Source: Oceanibium sediminis (GTDB lineage Bacteria > Pseudomonadota > Alphaproteobacteria > Rhodobacterales > Rhodobacteraceae). Taken from it: DNA of 64,000 nucleotides. The position numbers were made by a program, and so were the translations under genes. The DNA is taken from NCBI RefSeq assembly GCF_003265325.1, contig NZ_QGNX01000002.1, forward strand, positions 1 to 64,000, given 5' to 3'. Numbering within the stretch: position 1 is the stretch's first letter; each line of letters opens with the position of its first letter. Of the stretch, positions 35,031 through 48,788 are shown piece by piece. Below the pieces are notes generated by a model. The model was not told the DNA's origin, searched no databases, and saw only the letters and a program-made list of their open reading frames with translations.

Positions 35031-35060
35031 GCCCTTCGGGCGGTTGGGGCGCTGCCCCAA
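35031..35060 (+). repeat. Double-hairpin intergenic repeat, copy 2 (possible terminator)
   Basis: GCCC-TTC-GGGC followed by TTGGGGC-GCT-GCCCCAA, then CCCGGGATATTT, lies between the convergent alpha-glucosidase and pgm stops. The same hairpin pair occurs at 30271-30300 in the opposite orientation. From memory this is a common Rhodobacterales intergenic sequence. Confidence 0.6.
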
Positions 35061-35088
35061 ACCCCGGGATATTTCCGGACTTTGGAGG

Positions 35089-36738
<1,650 letters not shown>

Positions 36739-36743
36739 TCAGG

Positions 36744-38816
36744 TCAGTCTATGGCGGCAAGGGTCAGGACGACAACGCTGTCGTGCGGCACCGCGACCTC
36801 TGCCTTTGTGAGGGTGGTTTCATGGGGCACCGTTGTGAAGCGAAGCGTCCATGTCTTGCCTGGACCGGCATCGGGCAACGTGATCCGCTCCGCCTTGCCG
36901 CAGTTGAAGATCAGATAGGCGGCCGCATCCCCCGGTTCATAGGGCGGAGAGCCCGCGGCGATCCGCTTTTCGGCCACCAGCGTATGGAGGGTTTCGTCGC
37001 CCCAGGCGGCCTCTGTCATCTCGTGCCCGTCGGGGTGGTGCCAGACCAGGTCGCGCAGGCCGTCGTCGCGGGTTTCCGAGTGCAGGAACCGGCGCTGGCG
37101 CAGCACGGGCATGTCCCGGCGCAGGGCGATCAGCTCCCGCACGAAGAACAGGAAATCGGAGTCGGCCCCGGCCCAGGTCACCCAGCCGGTGGGGTTGTCC
37201 TGCACGTAGGCGTTGTTGTTGCCGTCCTGGCTGTTGCCAAGCTCGTCCCCCGCCAGCAGCATCGGCGTGCCTTGCGAGAGGAACATCGTCGCCAGCATGT
37301 TGCGCCGCCGCCGGTCGCGCGCGGCGATGATGGCGGGATCGTCGCTGGCCCCCTCCACGCCAAGGTTGTCGGAGTGGTTCGCCCCGTGCCCGTCGCGGTT
37401 GCCTTCGCCGTTGGCTTCGTTGTGACGCTCGTTGTAGCTGACGACATCCATCAGCGTGAACCCGTCGTGGGCGGTCAGGAAATTCACCGAGGCGTTGGCC
37501 GGGCGCCCCGAATGGTCGAAGCGCTCGGCCGAGCCGGCGACGACGCTGGAGAGGTGGCGCACCTGGCCCCCGTCGCCCCGCCAGAACCGGCGCATCGTGT
37601 CGCGCGCAACGTCGTTCCACTCGGCGAAGGGGGCGGGAAACTGTCCGAGCTGGTAGCCCCCGGGCCCGATGTCCCAGGGTTCGGCGATCAGCTTCACCGT
37701 GGCGAGCAGCGGGTCCTGGCGCAGCGCGTCGAAGAAGCCGGCGTCGGCGCGGAACCCGCCCGCCTCGCGCCCCATGACAGTGCCGAGGTCGAAGCGGAAG
37801 CCGTCAACGCCCATGGTTCCGGCCCAGAAACGCAGGCTGTCGAGCACCATGCGGATCACCATCGGATGCGCCGTGTTCAGCGTGTTGCCGGTGCCCGTGT
37901 CGTTGATGTAGGAGCGCCCGTCCGCGCCGAGCCGGTAGTAGCTGGCGTTATCCAGCCCGCGAAAGCCGAGCGTCGGGCCGGACCAGTCCCCCTCGCCCGT
38001 ATGGTTGTAGACGACGTCGAGGATCACCTCGATCCCGGCATCGTGGAGGGCGCGCACCATCTCGCGGAATTCGCGCAGCGGGTCGGTTTGCGCGTAGCGG
38101 GCCTCGGGGGCGAAGAAGGTCAGGGTCTGGTAGCCCCAGTAATTCGGCTTGCCCAGCGCCTGCAGGTGCCCGTCATCGACAAAGCCATGAACCGGCAGTA
38201 ATTCCACCGCCGTGACGCCCAGCGCTTTCAGGTGGTCGATCACCGGCTTCTGGGCCAGGCCGAGGTAGCTTCCGGCATGGTCGATCCCGGGGAACTGCTT
38301 TGTCAGCCCCTTGACGTGCGCCTCGTAGATAACGGTTTCTCGCCAGGGCATACGGGGCCGGGGTTCCTCTGCCGGGGGCAGCGGCGGGGTGACCACGGAT
38401 TTCGGCACATGGGCGGCGCTGTCGCGGCGATCGAAGCTGAGGTCCTGCGCGGGGTGGCCAACGGTATGGCCGAAGATCTCGTCCCGCCAGCCGAGCGCGC
38501 CAACGGTGGCCCGCGTGTAGGGGTCGATCAGCAGCTTGTTGGGATTGAAGCGATGCCCCCGAGAGGGCGCGTAGGGTCCATGCACGCGGTAGCCATAGGT
38601 CTGACCGGGGCCGAGGGCCGCGACATGCCCGTGCCAGATGTCGCCGGTGCGCTCCGGCAGGGGGATTTGCACGTACTCCTGCCCCTCGGCGTCGAACAGG
38701 CACAGCAGGACGCTTTCCGCATGGGCAGAGAAAACGGCGAAGTTCACGCCGCCGTCCAGCACACTCGCGCCAAGCGGGTCCGGGCGGCCCGGTCCGATAT
38801 CGTGAGCCTTCGTCAT
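36744..38816 (-). CDS. glgX: Glycogen debranching enzyme (isoamylase type)
   Basis: A 690-residue GH13 debranching enzyme. An N-terminal CBM48-like domain (about 1-140) includes ASVLDGGVNFAVFSAHAESVLLCLFD (positions about 18-43). Catalytic residues: Asp in VDGFRFDLGTVMGRE (about 344), Glu in IAEPWDIGPGGYQLG (about 380) and Asp in LTAHDGFTLMDVVSY (about 455). It removes short branches from the limit dextrin left by glycogen phosphorylase. It lies 6 bp after glgA and 23 bp before pgm in the glgPBCAX-pgm operon. Confidence 0.96.
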   Translation of the reverse strand: MTKAHDIGPGRPDPLGASVLDGGVNFAVFSAHAESVLLCLFDAEGQEYVQIPLPERTGDIWHGHVAALGPGQTYGYRVHGPYAPSRGHRFNPNKLLIDPYTRATVGALGWRDEIFGHTVGHPAQDLSFDRRDSAAHVPKSVVTPPLPPAEEPRPRMPWRETVIYEAHVKGLTKQFPGIDHAGSYLGLAQKPVIDHLKALGVTAVELLPVHGFVDDGHLQALGKPNYWGYQTLTFFAPEARYAQTDPLREFREMVRALHDAGIEVILDVVYNHTGEGDWSGPTLGFRGLDNASYYRLGADGRSYINDTGTGNTLNTAHPMVIRMVLDSLRFWAGTMGVDGFRFDLGTVMGREAGGFRADAGFFDALRQDPLLATVKLIAEPWDIGPGGYQLGQFPAPFAEWNDVARDTMRRFWRGDGGQVRHLSSVVAGSAERFDHSGRPANASVNFLTAHDGFTLMDVVSYNERHNEANGEGNRDGHGANHSDNLGVEGASDDPAIIAARDRRRRNMLATMFLSQGTPMLLAGDELGNSQDGNNNAYVQDNPTGWVTWAGADSDFLFFVRELIALRRDMPVLRQRRFLHSETRDDGLRDLVWHHPDGHEMTEAAWGDETLHTLVAEKRIAAGSPPYEPGDAAAYLIFNCGKAERITLPDAGPGKTWTLRFTTVPHETTLTKAEVAVPHDSVVVLTLAAID

Positions 38817-38822
38817 GGGGTG

Positions 38823-40250
38823 CTATCCGGTCAGTTGCGCGTAAAGCGCCGCGTAGTCGCGGGCCGAGGCGGCCCAGCCCACGGGGTGTTTCATGCCATT
38901 GCGCTGCACCCGCGTACATCCCGGCGTGTCGCTGTAAAGCGCGCAGAGGCGCTGAAGCCCTTCCTCCAGGCTGTCCACGCGCCCGGGCGCGACCACGATG
39001 CCCGTCGCCACGCCCGCGCGCAGGGCCGCGTCATTCGCGTCGATCACCGTATCCGCCAGCCCGCCGGTGCGCGCGACCAGCGGCACCGTGCCGTAGCGCA
39101 GGCCGTACATCTGGGTCAGCCCGCACGGCTCGAACCGGCTGGGCACCAGCACCGCGTCGCCGCCCGCGAACATCTGGTGACTGAGCGCTTCGTCGTAACC
39201 GATCTGAACGCCCACGCGGTCCGAGCGTTGCGCCGCCGCCGTGAACCCGGCCTCAAGCTCCCCTGCGCCGGTTCCGAGCAGCGCCAGCGCGCCGCCCGCG
39301 TCCAGGAAGGCGGGCAGCGCATCGAGCAGCAGGTCCAGCCCCTTCTGGTCCGTCAGGCGCGAGACGACGATCGCCAGGGGGCCCGGCGCATCGGCAAGGC
39401 CGAAGCGTTTCTGCAGCGCCGCCTTCGCCTTCGCCTTGCCGCGTGGGGACTTGTAATTGATCGCCAGCGGGTCGGTGGCGGGGGACCAGACCTCCTCATC
39501 AATTCCGTTCAGGATGCCATGCAGGTCCGCGGCCCGCGCCCGGATCACCCCGTCGAGGCCCATGCCGTAGTCCGGCGTCTTCAGCTCCCGCGCATAGGTG
39601 GGGCTGACGGTGGAGATCGCATCGGCGTCCACCAGCCCCGCCTTCAGCGCGCTGATGATGCCGTAGAACTCGAACCCCTCGCTGGTGAAGCGCTCGCGCG
39701 GCAGGCGCAGCTGGAACAACCGCTCGGGCGGGGCCGGGCCGTTGAAGGCGATGTTGTGGATCGTCATCAGCACCGGCACCCTGCGCCCGGCGGCGCGCAG
39801 GTAGGTTGGCGTGAACCCCGCCTGCCAGTCGTGCCCGTGGATCAGGTCGGGCACCCAGCCCCCTGCCCCATCCACCCCGATGCTCGCGGCCATGTAGCTC
39901 AGCGCTGCGAAACGCTCCGGGTTGTCGGGCCAGTCCTTGCCGTCGGGCCCGAGATAGATGTTGCCGGGGCGATCGAACAGGTGGGGCGCGTCCAGCACCA
40001 GCAGGTCCAGCGCGCCCAGCTTGCCCGACAGCAGCCACGCCGGGCCGCCGAACAGGTCGTCGTCGCTCAGCACCGGTTTCGCCCGCTTGCCCAGCGCCTT
40101 CATCACCGCCGGGTAGCCGGGGATCAGGGTGCGCAACTCCCACCCCTCGGGGGCCATGGCGGCAGGCAGCGCGCCCACGACATCGGCCAGCCCGCCGGTC
40201 TTGACCAGCGGCGCGCATTCCGAGGCGACGGACAGGACGCGTCGGGTCAC
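38823..40250 (-). CDS. glgA: Glycogen synthase (ADP-glucose)
   Basis: A 475-residue GT5 starch/glycogen synthase. The ADP-glucose-binding KTGGLADV is at residues 17-24, followed by [24 protein letters not shown], and the C-terminal donor site [16 protein letters not shown] and [33 protein letters not shown] (about 397-430, Glu retained). The start is a GTG at 40250 that overlaps the glgC stop in GTGA, so synthase and its substrate-making enzyme are coupled. It elongates alpha-1,4-glucan chains from ADP-glucose. Confidence 0.96.
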   Translation of the reverse strand: MTRRVLSVASECAPLVKTGGLADVVGALPAAMAPEGWELRTLIPGYPAVMKALGKRAKPVLSDDDLFGGPAWLLSGKLGALDLLVLDAPHLFDRPGNIYLGPDGKDWPDNPERFAALSYMAASIGVDGAGGWVPDLIHGHDWQAGFTPTYLRAAGRRVPVLMTIHNIAFNGPAPPERLFQLRLPRERFTSEGFEFYGIISALKAGLVDADAISTVSPTYARELKTPDYGMGLDGVIRARAADLHGILNGIDEEVWSPATDPLAINYKSPRGKAKAKAALQKRFGLADAPGPLAIVVSRLTDQKGLDLLLDALPAFLDAGGALALLGTGAGELEAGFTAAAQRSDRVGVQIGYDEALSHQMFAGGDAVLVPSRFEPCGLTQMYGLRYGTVPLVARTGGLADTVIDANDAALRAGVATGIVVAPGRVDSLEEGLQRLCALYSDTPGCTRVQRNGMKHPVGWAASARDYAALYAQLTG

Positions 40251-41515
40251 AGGCCGGCTGCCCGCCGCTCGAGCATGTCCTGCGTGATCAGCACGACGCC
40301 GTTCTCGCTGACCCGGAACCATTTCCGGTCCTCGGCCATGTCCTCGCCCACCACCAGGCCTTCGGGAATGTGCACGCCCCGGTCCAGAACCGCATTCGTC
40401 AGCCGCGCGTTGCGCGCCACGTTGACGTAGGGCAGCGCCACCACCCGGTCGAGCGACGAGAAGGAGTTGGTGTGCACGCCGGTGAACAGCAGCGAGTTGC
40501 GCACCTCCGTCCCCGAGATGATGCACCCGCCCGAGACCATGGAGCTGATCGCCGTGCCCCGCCGCTTCGCCTCGTCATGGATGAACTTTGCGGGGGGCAC
40601 GCTTTCGGAATAGGTCCAGATCGGCCAGTTGGTGTCCCACAGGTCCAGGTCCGGGGTGAAATCGGTCAAGTCGATATTGGCCTGGTGGAAGGCGTCCACC
40701 GTCCCCACGTCGCGCCAGTAGGCGGGGGCGTCCGGGGCATGGCGCACGCAGCTTTCGTCGAACTTGTGCGCCACCGCCTTGCCCTTCTTCACGATCTCGG
40801 GGATCAGGTCGCCGCCGAAATCATGGCTGGAGTTGGGGTCCTCGGCGTCCTTCAGAAGCAACTCGCGCAGGAAGGACCACTTGAAGACATAGATCCCCAT
40901 CGATGCCAATGTCCGGGTGTCATCCCCCGGCATGCCCGGCGGGTTCGCGGGCTTTTCCAGGAACTCGGTGATGTTCAGCTTGTCGTCGATCGCCATGACC
41001 CCGAAGGCCGAGGCTTCTTCCCGCGGCACGGTCAGGCAGCCCACGGTCACGTCCGCACCGGTATCGACGTGCTGGCGCAGCATGATCTCGTAATCCATTT
41101 TGTAGATGTGGTCGCCCGCCAGGATCAGGATATAATCGACCTTGTAGTCGTCCACGATGTCTATGTTCTGCGTCACCGCGTCCGCCGTGCCGAGGTACCA
41201 CTTGTTTTCCGCCACCCGCTGTGAGGCGGGCAGGATATCCAGGTACTCATTGCGCTCGGCGCGGAAGAAGGACCAGCCGCGCTGCATGTGGCGGATCAGG
41301 CTGTGCGCCTTGTACTGCGTGGCGATCGCCATCTTGCGGATGCCCGAGTTCAGCGCGTTGGACAACGCGAAATCGATGATCCGCGTCTTGCCCCCGAAGT
41401 ACACCGCAGGTTTCGCGCGCCGGTCCGTGAGTTCCTTCAGGCGGGAGCCGCGTCCCCCCGCCAGCACGAAGGCCATCGTGCGATTGGTCAGGCGATGATT
41501 GGTCTTGGGTGTCAT
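40247..41515 (-). CDS. glgC: Glucose-1-phosphate adenylyltransferase (ADP-glucose pyrophosphorylase)
   Basis: A 422-residue enzyme that makes ADP-glucose from glucose 1-phosphate and ATP, the controlled step of glycogen synthesis. The nucleotide site is [24 protein letters not shown] (about residues 15-38); the sugar site includes [10 protein letters not shown] (about 200-209), and [15 protein letters not shown] is the metal/catalytic strand. The C-terminal left-handed beta-helix (about 310-420) is present. The basic N-terminal RAKP segment, where fructose-type activators bind in relatives, is retained. It is 30 bp after glgB. Confidence 0.96.
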   Translation of the reverse strand: MTPKTNHRLTNRTMAFVLAGGRGSRLKELTDRRAKPAVYFGGKTRIIDFALSNALNSGIRKMAIATQYKAHSLIRHMQRGWSFFRAERNEYLDILPASQRVAENKWYLGTADAVTQNIDIVDDYKVDYILILAGDHIYKMDYEIMLRQHVDTGADVTVGCLTVPREEASAFGVMAIDDKLNITEFLEKPANPPGMPGDDTRTLASMGIYVFKWSFLRELLLKDAEDPNSSHDFGGDLIPEIVKKGKAVAHKFDESCVRHAPDAPAYWRDVGTVDAFHQANIDLTDFTPDLDLWDTNWPIWTYSESVPPAKFIHDEAKRRGTAISSMVSGGCIISGTEVRNSLLFTGVHTNSFSSLDRVVALPYVNVARNARLTNAVLDRGVHIPEGLVVGEDMAEDRKWFRVSENGVVLITQDMLERRAAGL

Positions 41516-41545
41516 AAGTCCTCCCGCCGGATGTGCCGGTCTTCG

Positions 41546-43753
41546 CTATATTTTCTGTCGCAAGATCACCGTACTCAGGGGCGGCAGGGTTACCCCGGCC
41601 GATGCCGGCTGCCCGTGTGCGGGGCCCCCGTCAGCGGTCACGCCGCCCATATTGCCAATGTTGGTGCCGCCGTAGCGCTCTGAATCGGTGTTGAGCACCT
41701 CTTCCCACCTGCCGGACGTGGGCAGGCCGCAGACCCAGGCGGGCCGCTCGACCGGGGTCATGTTGCTGATGACCACGATCATAGGGTCCTTAGGGCCCGC
41801 ACGCCTCAGCCAGGCAAAGACCGAGGTGTCGGCGGCGTTCGCCTCGATCCACTCGAAGCCCTCGGGTTCGCAATCGCGCGCATGCAGTGCCGGCTCCGCG
41901 CGGTAGAGGGTGTTGAGATCTCGCACCAGGTTCTGCATGCCCTTGTGCGGGGCCTGCTCCAGCAGGTGCCAGTCAAGCTGGGCGTTGTGGTTCCATTCCG
42001 CGCCTTGCGCCAATTCCTGCCCCATGAAGAGCAGCTTCTTGCCCGGATGGCCCCACATGAACCCGTAATAGGCGCGCAGGTTCGCGAATTTCTCGGCGCT
42101 GGAGCCCGGCATCTTGTTCAGCATCGATCCCTTGCCGTGCACCACCTCGTCATGGCTGATCGGCAGGATGAAATTCTCGGAATAGGCGTAGTGGATGCCG
42201 AAGGTCATCTGGTGGTGATGATGCTGGCGATAGACCGGGTCCTTTTCCATGTAGCTGAGCGTGTCATTCATCCAGCCCATGTTCCATTTGAACCCGAAGC
42301 CGAGCCCGCCCATGTCCACGGGCCGTGAGACGCTGGGAAAGGCGGTGCTTTCCTCGGCCGCGGTCAGGATGCCGTCCACTTCCCCGTAGACGGTTTGGTT
42401 CATGCGGCGGAACAGCGCGATCGCCTCCAGGTTTTCCCGCCCGCCGTGGATGTTGGGCACCCACTCGCCCTCTTTCCGGGAATAGTCGCGGTAGAGCATG
42501 GACGCGACCGCATCCACGCGCAGCCCGTCGACGTGGTGTTCCTCAAGCCAGTACAGCGCGTTGGAGACGAGGAAATTCGCCACCTCCGTCCGCCCGAAGT
42601 TGTAGATCAGCGTGTTCCAGTCCTGGTGGAACCCCTCGCGCGGGTCCGCATGCTCGTAAAGCGCGGTGCCGTCGAAGCGGCCAAGCCCGTGCGCGTCGGT
42701 GGGGAAATGGCCCGGCACCCAGTCCATGATGACGCCGAGCCCCTCGGTATGGGCGGCGTCGATCAGGTCGCGGAATTCCTGCGGCGGGCCGAAGCGGATC
42801 GTGGGCGCGTACATGCCGACGGGCTGATACCCCCAGGAGCCGTCGAAAGGATGCTCGCTGACCGGCAGCAGCTCCATGTGGGTAAAGCCCATGTCCTTGA
42901 CATAGGCGACCAGTTCCTTCGCCATCTCCTTGTAGCTCAGGGGGCGGTTCCCCTCTTTCGCGACGCGCTTCCACGAGGCGAGGTGAACTTCGTAGATGCT
43001 GACCGGGGCGTCGACCTGCTGGCGGGCCTTGCGCTGTTTCATCCAGTCGCCGTCGCGCCAGCCGTAGTCGCGGATATCGCGCACCACGCTGGCCGTTTCC
43101 GGCGCGTGCTGCGCGCCGAAGCCGACCGGGTCCGCCTTCAGGGGCAGCAATTCGCCTTGCGCGCCGAGGATCTCGTACTTGTAGGGGGCTCCCTCGCCGA
43201 CGCCGGGGATGAAGATTTCCCACACGCCCGTCGCGCCCCGCCGGCGCATCGGGTGGCGGCGCCCGTTCCAGGCGTTGAAATCGCCAACCACCGACACGCG
43301 CGAGGCGTTTGGCGCCCAGACGGCGAAGGAAGTGCCGTCGACGCCCTCATGGGTCAGCACATGCGCGCCGAGCACCTGCCACAGGCGTTGGTGGGTTCCC
43401 TCGCCCAGCAGGTATTCGTCCATCTCGCCGATCACCGGGCCGAACCGATACGGGTCCTCGAAGTCCCAGGAGCGCCCGTACCCCTCGCCATGAACGCGGT
43501 AGGGCTCGTCGCGCAGCGGGCCGGAAAACAGGCCCCGCGCCCCGGGCACCGGGGTCAGAAACTGCGCCTTGCCGCCGGGGCCGGTCACGGACAGGGTTTG
43601 CGCGCCGGGATCGAAGATGCGCACAACACGGCCCGCATCTGTATCATGCGGGCCCAACACCGCGAAGGGATCTGGGTGCGTGCCGCTGGCGATACGCTCA
43701 GCGTCCTCGGGTGTCAGGCTGGTATCCTCGAATGTCGCTTGCTGGTTGCTCAT
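41546..43753 (-). CDS. glgB: 1,4-alpha-glucan branching enzyme
   Basis: A 735-residue GH13 branching enzyme. N-domain and CBM48 (about 25-215; [29 protein letters not shown]) precede the barrel. Catalytic residues: nucleophile Asp in [17 protein letters not shown] (about 411), Glu in [12 protein letters not shown] (about 464) and Asp in [16 protein letters not shown] (about 532). Length matches E. coli-type GlgB (about 730). The ATG at 43753 starts MSNQQATF; its ribosome site is weak, fitting coupling to glgP, which ends 16 bp upstream. It creates alpha-1,6 branches in the growing glucan. Confidence 0.96.
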   Translation of the reverse strand: MSNQQATFEDTSLTPEDAERIASGTHPDPFAVLGPHDTDAGRVVRIFDPGAQTLSVTGPGGKAQFLTPVPGARGLFSGPLRDEPYRVHGEGYGRSWDFEDPYRFGPVIGEMDEYLLGEGTHQRLWQVLGAHVLTHEGVDGTSFAVWAPNASRVSVVGDFNAWNGRRHPMRRRGATGVWEIFIPGVGEGAPYKYEILGAQGELLPLKADPVGFGAQHAPETASVVRDIRDYGWRDGDWMKQRKARQQVDAPVSIYEVHLASWKRVAKEGNRPLSYKEMAKELVAYVKDMGFTHMELLPVSEHPFDGSWGYQPVGMYAPTIRFGPPQEFRDLIDAAHTEGLGVIMDWVPGHFPTDAHGLGRFDGTALYEHADPREGFHQDWNTLIYNFGRTEVANFLVSNALYWLEEHHVDGLRVDAVASMLYRDYSRKEGEWVPNIHGGRENLEAIALFRRMNQTVYGEVDGILTAAEESTAFPSVSRPVDMGGLGFGFKWNMGWMNDTLSYMEKDPVYRQHHHHQMTFGIHYAYSENFILPISHDEVVHGKGSMLNKMPGSSAEKFANLRAYYGFMWGHPGKKLLFMGQELAQGAEWNHNAQLDWHLLEQAPHKGMQNLVRDLNTLYRAEPALHARDCEPEGFEWIEANAADTSVFAWLRRAGPKDPMIVVISNMTPVERPAWVCGLPTSGRWEEVLNTDSERYGGTNIGNMGGVTADGGPAHGQPASAGVTLPPLSTVILRQKI

Positions 43754-43769
43754 GGCTTCAAGCCTAGGG

Positions 43770-46178
<2,409 letters not shown>

Positions 46179-46329
46179 GAGATTGCACCTTTAGCGGATT
46201 CAAGTCGGCACAGCGCCAGGTTCGGCGCAAGCGTCAACTCGGGACATATGCCGCCCGGCGCAAATATCAAAGCGAAAGCCGTGCTGAATCAGGTTGATTC
46301 GCGCCCCGGTGATGCAGAAATGTTAGCGC

Positions 46330-46605
46330 TCACATCCCGAGCGCTTCCTTGTAAAGCTCAAGAACCGCTTCTTCCTCAGATATTTCCGCGGGGTCCTTCT
46401 TGCGCAGGGCGATCACCTTGCGCATCACGCGGGTGTCGTAGCCGCGGCTCTTGGCTTCGGCCATGACTTCCTTCTGCTGGTCGGCGATGTCCTTCTTCTC
46501 GGCTTCCAGCCGCTCGAATCGCTCGATGAACTGGCGCAACTCCGCCGCGGCGACGCGATGGCTGTCGGCGGGGCCGTTGTCGTGTTCCTGGTCCATGATG
46601 TCCAT
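46330..46605 (-). CDS. DUF2312 protein (GapR-like nucleoid protein)
   Basis: A 91-residue, wholly helical, charged protein. ELRQFIERFERLEAEKKDIADQQKEVMAEAKSRGYDTRVMRKVIALRK (residues about 23-70) is the UPF0335/DUF2312 signature; the family includes Caulobacter GapR, which binds over-twisted AT-rich DNA ahead of moving polymerases. GAGGA lies 7 bases before the ATG. It is monocistronic, between glgP and a divergent small membrane-protein gene. Length and motif match, so a DNA-binding role is likely. Confidence 0.92.
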   Translation of the reverse strand: MDIMDQEHDNGPADSHRVAAAELRQFIERFERLEAEKKDIADQQKEVMAEAKSRGYDTRVMRKVIALRKKDPAEISEEEAVLELYKEALGM

Positions 46606-46745
46606 TGGGGTATCCTCGTCGTGATTCTGCCTCAGAGAGCGACACTATGGCGGCGCACCGGCCTTCTGCAACGCCGGATTGGCGCGGGCCAGCGCGGCAC
46701 AGACGCGGCTTGCGGCTTTGCCGGGGATCGGATAGCGCAAGCGCC

Positions 46746-46955
46746 ATGACATGGCTCATCGCCTCTGGTTGCATCGTTACGCTGCTCGGCCTCGCCGGGC
46801 TGATCCTGTGTATCCGCAAGGCGGCCGCGCTGCGCGCGGAGCCGGACCCAGCCAAGCAGCGCGCGGCGATGCACGGGCTTGTCGCGCTCAACATGGGTTC
46901 GATGGGCGTGGCGGGGCTGGGCCTTGCCATGGTCGTGGTCGGCCTGATCCTCTAG
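46746..46955 (+). CDS. Small two-helix membrane protein
   Basis: A 69-residue protein with two hydrophobic helices (about 3-24 and 47-68) joined by a basic and polar linker (IRKAAALRAEPDPAKQRAAMHGLVALN). The gene lacks a clear ribosome site before the ATG, so expression is uncertain, but the membrane pattern and codon usage look genuine and similar short proteins occur in roseobacters. Function unknown. Confidence 0.6.
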   Translation: MTWLIASGCIVTLLGLAGLILCIRKAAALRAEPDPAKQRAAMHGLVALNMGSMGVAGLGLAMVVVGLIL

Positions 46956-46997
46956 CGCACCCGGCATCCCCTTCAGAAACGGCGCGCGATCCCCAGC

Positions 46998-47969
46998 TCA
47001 GGTGAGGCGTTCGTGCACCCAGTCCCTGATCCTTTTACTCACCACCGGGGTCAACCCGGGGCTGAGGATGTCGCCCGCGATCACGTGGTTCGAGCGATCG
47101 TCACCCGGCCCCGCGCTGAGCGGAAAAAGATCCACCGGCCCGCCCCATCTGGCCGCGACAGAGCGGGTCGCGGCGGCCGAGACGACCTCGTCCTTGTCGG
47201 AAAAGATGAACAGCGCGGGGATTTCGAAGCGGTCATACTCGACCCGTTCCGCCGCCGCGACGGCCGCCGCCAGCGGCAGCAGCGCGCTCGAGGGGTAGCG
47301 AGTCGTCCACCAGCGCGCATGCTCGGCACTGGCCGGTTCGAGGGTGCATTCATCCCCCAGCAGAACCGGAACGAAACGGCGCGCGAAGGGCAGCGTCAAC
47401 AAGGACGCGCCGCGCCGTTGCAGCGCGAAATTGGGCGAGAGGAACACGACGCCTGCCACGTCAGCGGCATCCTCCTCCAAGGCCAGCGAAATCAGCGTGC
47501 CGCCGGTGGAGGTGCCCATCAGGATCACCCGCTCGCCGATGCGGCGGCCGATCTCCAACGCCTCGGACACGTCGTCGCGCCATGCGGCGACGCTCGCCTC
47601 CGCCATCGCCGCGCCGTCACGCCCGTGACCGCTGAGGCGGGTGAAGAACAGGTTCGCGCCCAGCGCGCTGGCCACCTCGTCGGGGACGGGGCGTACCTCC
47701 TCCAGGGTTGCGGAAAAGCCGTGGATATAGACCAGTGCAAGGGGCGTGCGCGCCTTGCTGGCCGGGTCCGCCCAAAGCACCTGCTTTTGCGCGCCGGGGC
47801 GCAGATCGCGCACCCGACCCTCCGCGCGGCAGAGATATCCGTCGATATCCGCGCCGATAGCGCCGGGATCGAACAGGCGCGGCCCGTCCGCCGGCTCCCT
47901 CGGGCCAAGAACCCACAGCACGACCAGCACGACCGCCAGCACAGCAAGAACGACAAGCGCGGTTGTCAT
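46998..47969 (-). CDS. Alpha/beta-hydrolase with N-terminal membrane anchor
   Basis: A 323-residue serine hydrolase. Residues 3-21 form a strongly hydrophobic helix (ALVVLAVLAVVLVVLWVL), probably an uncleaved anchor that puts the enzyme on the periplasmic side. The oxyanion strand is LVYIHGFSAT (about 79-88), the nucleophile Ser in ILMGTSTGGTLIS (about 153), Asp in FIFSDKDEVVS (about 260) and His in DRSNHVIAGD (about 294). It is a carboxylesterase/lipase-like enzyme of unknown substrate. The downstream flank of a second hydrolase gene is 48 bp away in the same direction. Confidence 0.88.
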   Translation of the reverse strand: MTTALVVLAVLAVVLVVLWVLGPREPADGPRLFDPGAIGADIDGYLCRAEGRVRDLRPGAQKQVLWADPASKARTPLALVYIHGFSATLEEVRPVPDEVASALGANLFFTRLSGHGRDGAAMAEASVAAWRDDVSEALEIGRRIGERVILMGTSTGGTLISLALEEDAADVAGVVFLSPNFALQRRGASLLTLPFARRFVPVLLGDECTLEPASAEHARWWTTRYPSSALLPLAAAVAAAERVEYDRFEIPALFIFSDKDEVVSAAATRSVAARWGGPVDLFPLSAGPGDDRSNHVIAGDILSPGLTPVVSKRIRDWVHERLT

Positions 47970-48017
47970 ACGCCCCCCTCCCCGGTCAGCCCCTGCAAGG
48001 AACGGAACCGGCCGTTG

Positions 48018-48788
48018 TCAGCCCTGGCGCGCGCTCACCTCCTCCACCGCCGCGACGATCTGATCGAGGCAGTCGGGCGTGGAAAAACGGTGATCGGCGC
48101 CCTTTACCAGCGTCAGCCGGATGTCGGGACCGCTTGCGTGCTCCAGCAGGGTCAGCGGCACGGACATCTTAACATCCGCATCCGCCGTGCCATGCAGAAG
48201 CCGCACCGGAAACGGCAACTCCAGCGGCGCGCGCAGGACCAGGTTCTTGCGCCCGTCCTCGATCAGCTTGCGGGTGATCACGTAGGGGATGTCGTCATAT
48301 TCGGTCGGCAGCTCGATGCGCCCGTCGCGCACCAAGGCGGCGCGCTGGGCTTCGTCCGCCTCGGCCCACATGCTGTCCTCGGTGAAGTCGGGCGCGGCGG
48401 CGATGCCGACGACCCCAGCGATCTCCACCGCTTGCGTCTGCGCCAGCCGCAGGGCGATCCAGCCGCCCATGGAGCTTCCGACAAGGATTTGCGGCCCCTC
48501 GGTCAGCGCGGCGATGATCTCGGCCGCGTCGCGCACCCAGTCCCCGATGCAACCATCCTCGAACGCGCCGGAGGACGCGCCGTGGCCGGTATAGTCGAAA
48601 CGCAGGAACGCGCGCCCCGTCGCCCTGGCCCAGTCTTCCAGGAAAACCGCCTTGGTCCCGGTCATATCCGACCGGAATCCCCCAAGAAATACGACGCCGG
48701 GCGTTTTTTTGCTGACCCTTCCGGGATTTGCTGTACTGTAGGCCAACAAACGCCCGTCAGAGGCATTAAAGAGGTGATAATCGAGCAT
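48018..48788 (-). CDS. Alpha/beta-hydrolase (ABHD10-like thioesterase type)
   Basis: A 256-residue cytoplasmic serine hydrolase. VVFLGGFRSDMTGTKA (about 32-47) takes the oxyanion position, FLRFDYTGHGASSG follows, the nucleophile Ser is in ILVGSSMGGWIAL (about 106), and the acid and base are in LLHGTADADVKMS (about 203) and GADHRFSTPD (about 232). The pattern is that of the palmitoyl-thioesterase ABHD10-like proteins common in alphaproteobacteria. Its ATG overlaps the ATG of the divergent glycosyltransferase gene by two bases. Confidence 0.9.
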   Translation of the reverse strand: MLDYHLFNASDGRLLAYSTANPGRVSKKTPGVVFLGGFRSDMTGTKAVFLEDWARATGRAFLRFDYTGHGASSGAFEDGCIGDWVRDAAEIIAALTEGPQILVGSSMGGWIALRLAQTQAVEIAGVVGIAAAPDFTEDSMWAEADEAQRAALVRDGRIELPTEYDDIPYVITRKLIEDGRKNLVLRAPLELPFPVRLLHGTADADVKMSVPLTLLEHASGPDIRLTLVKGADHRFSTPDCLDQIVAAVEEVSARQG

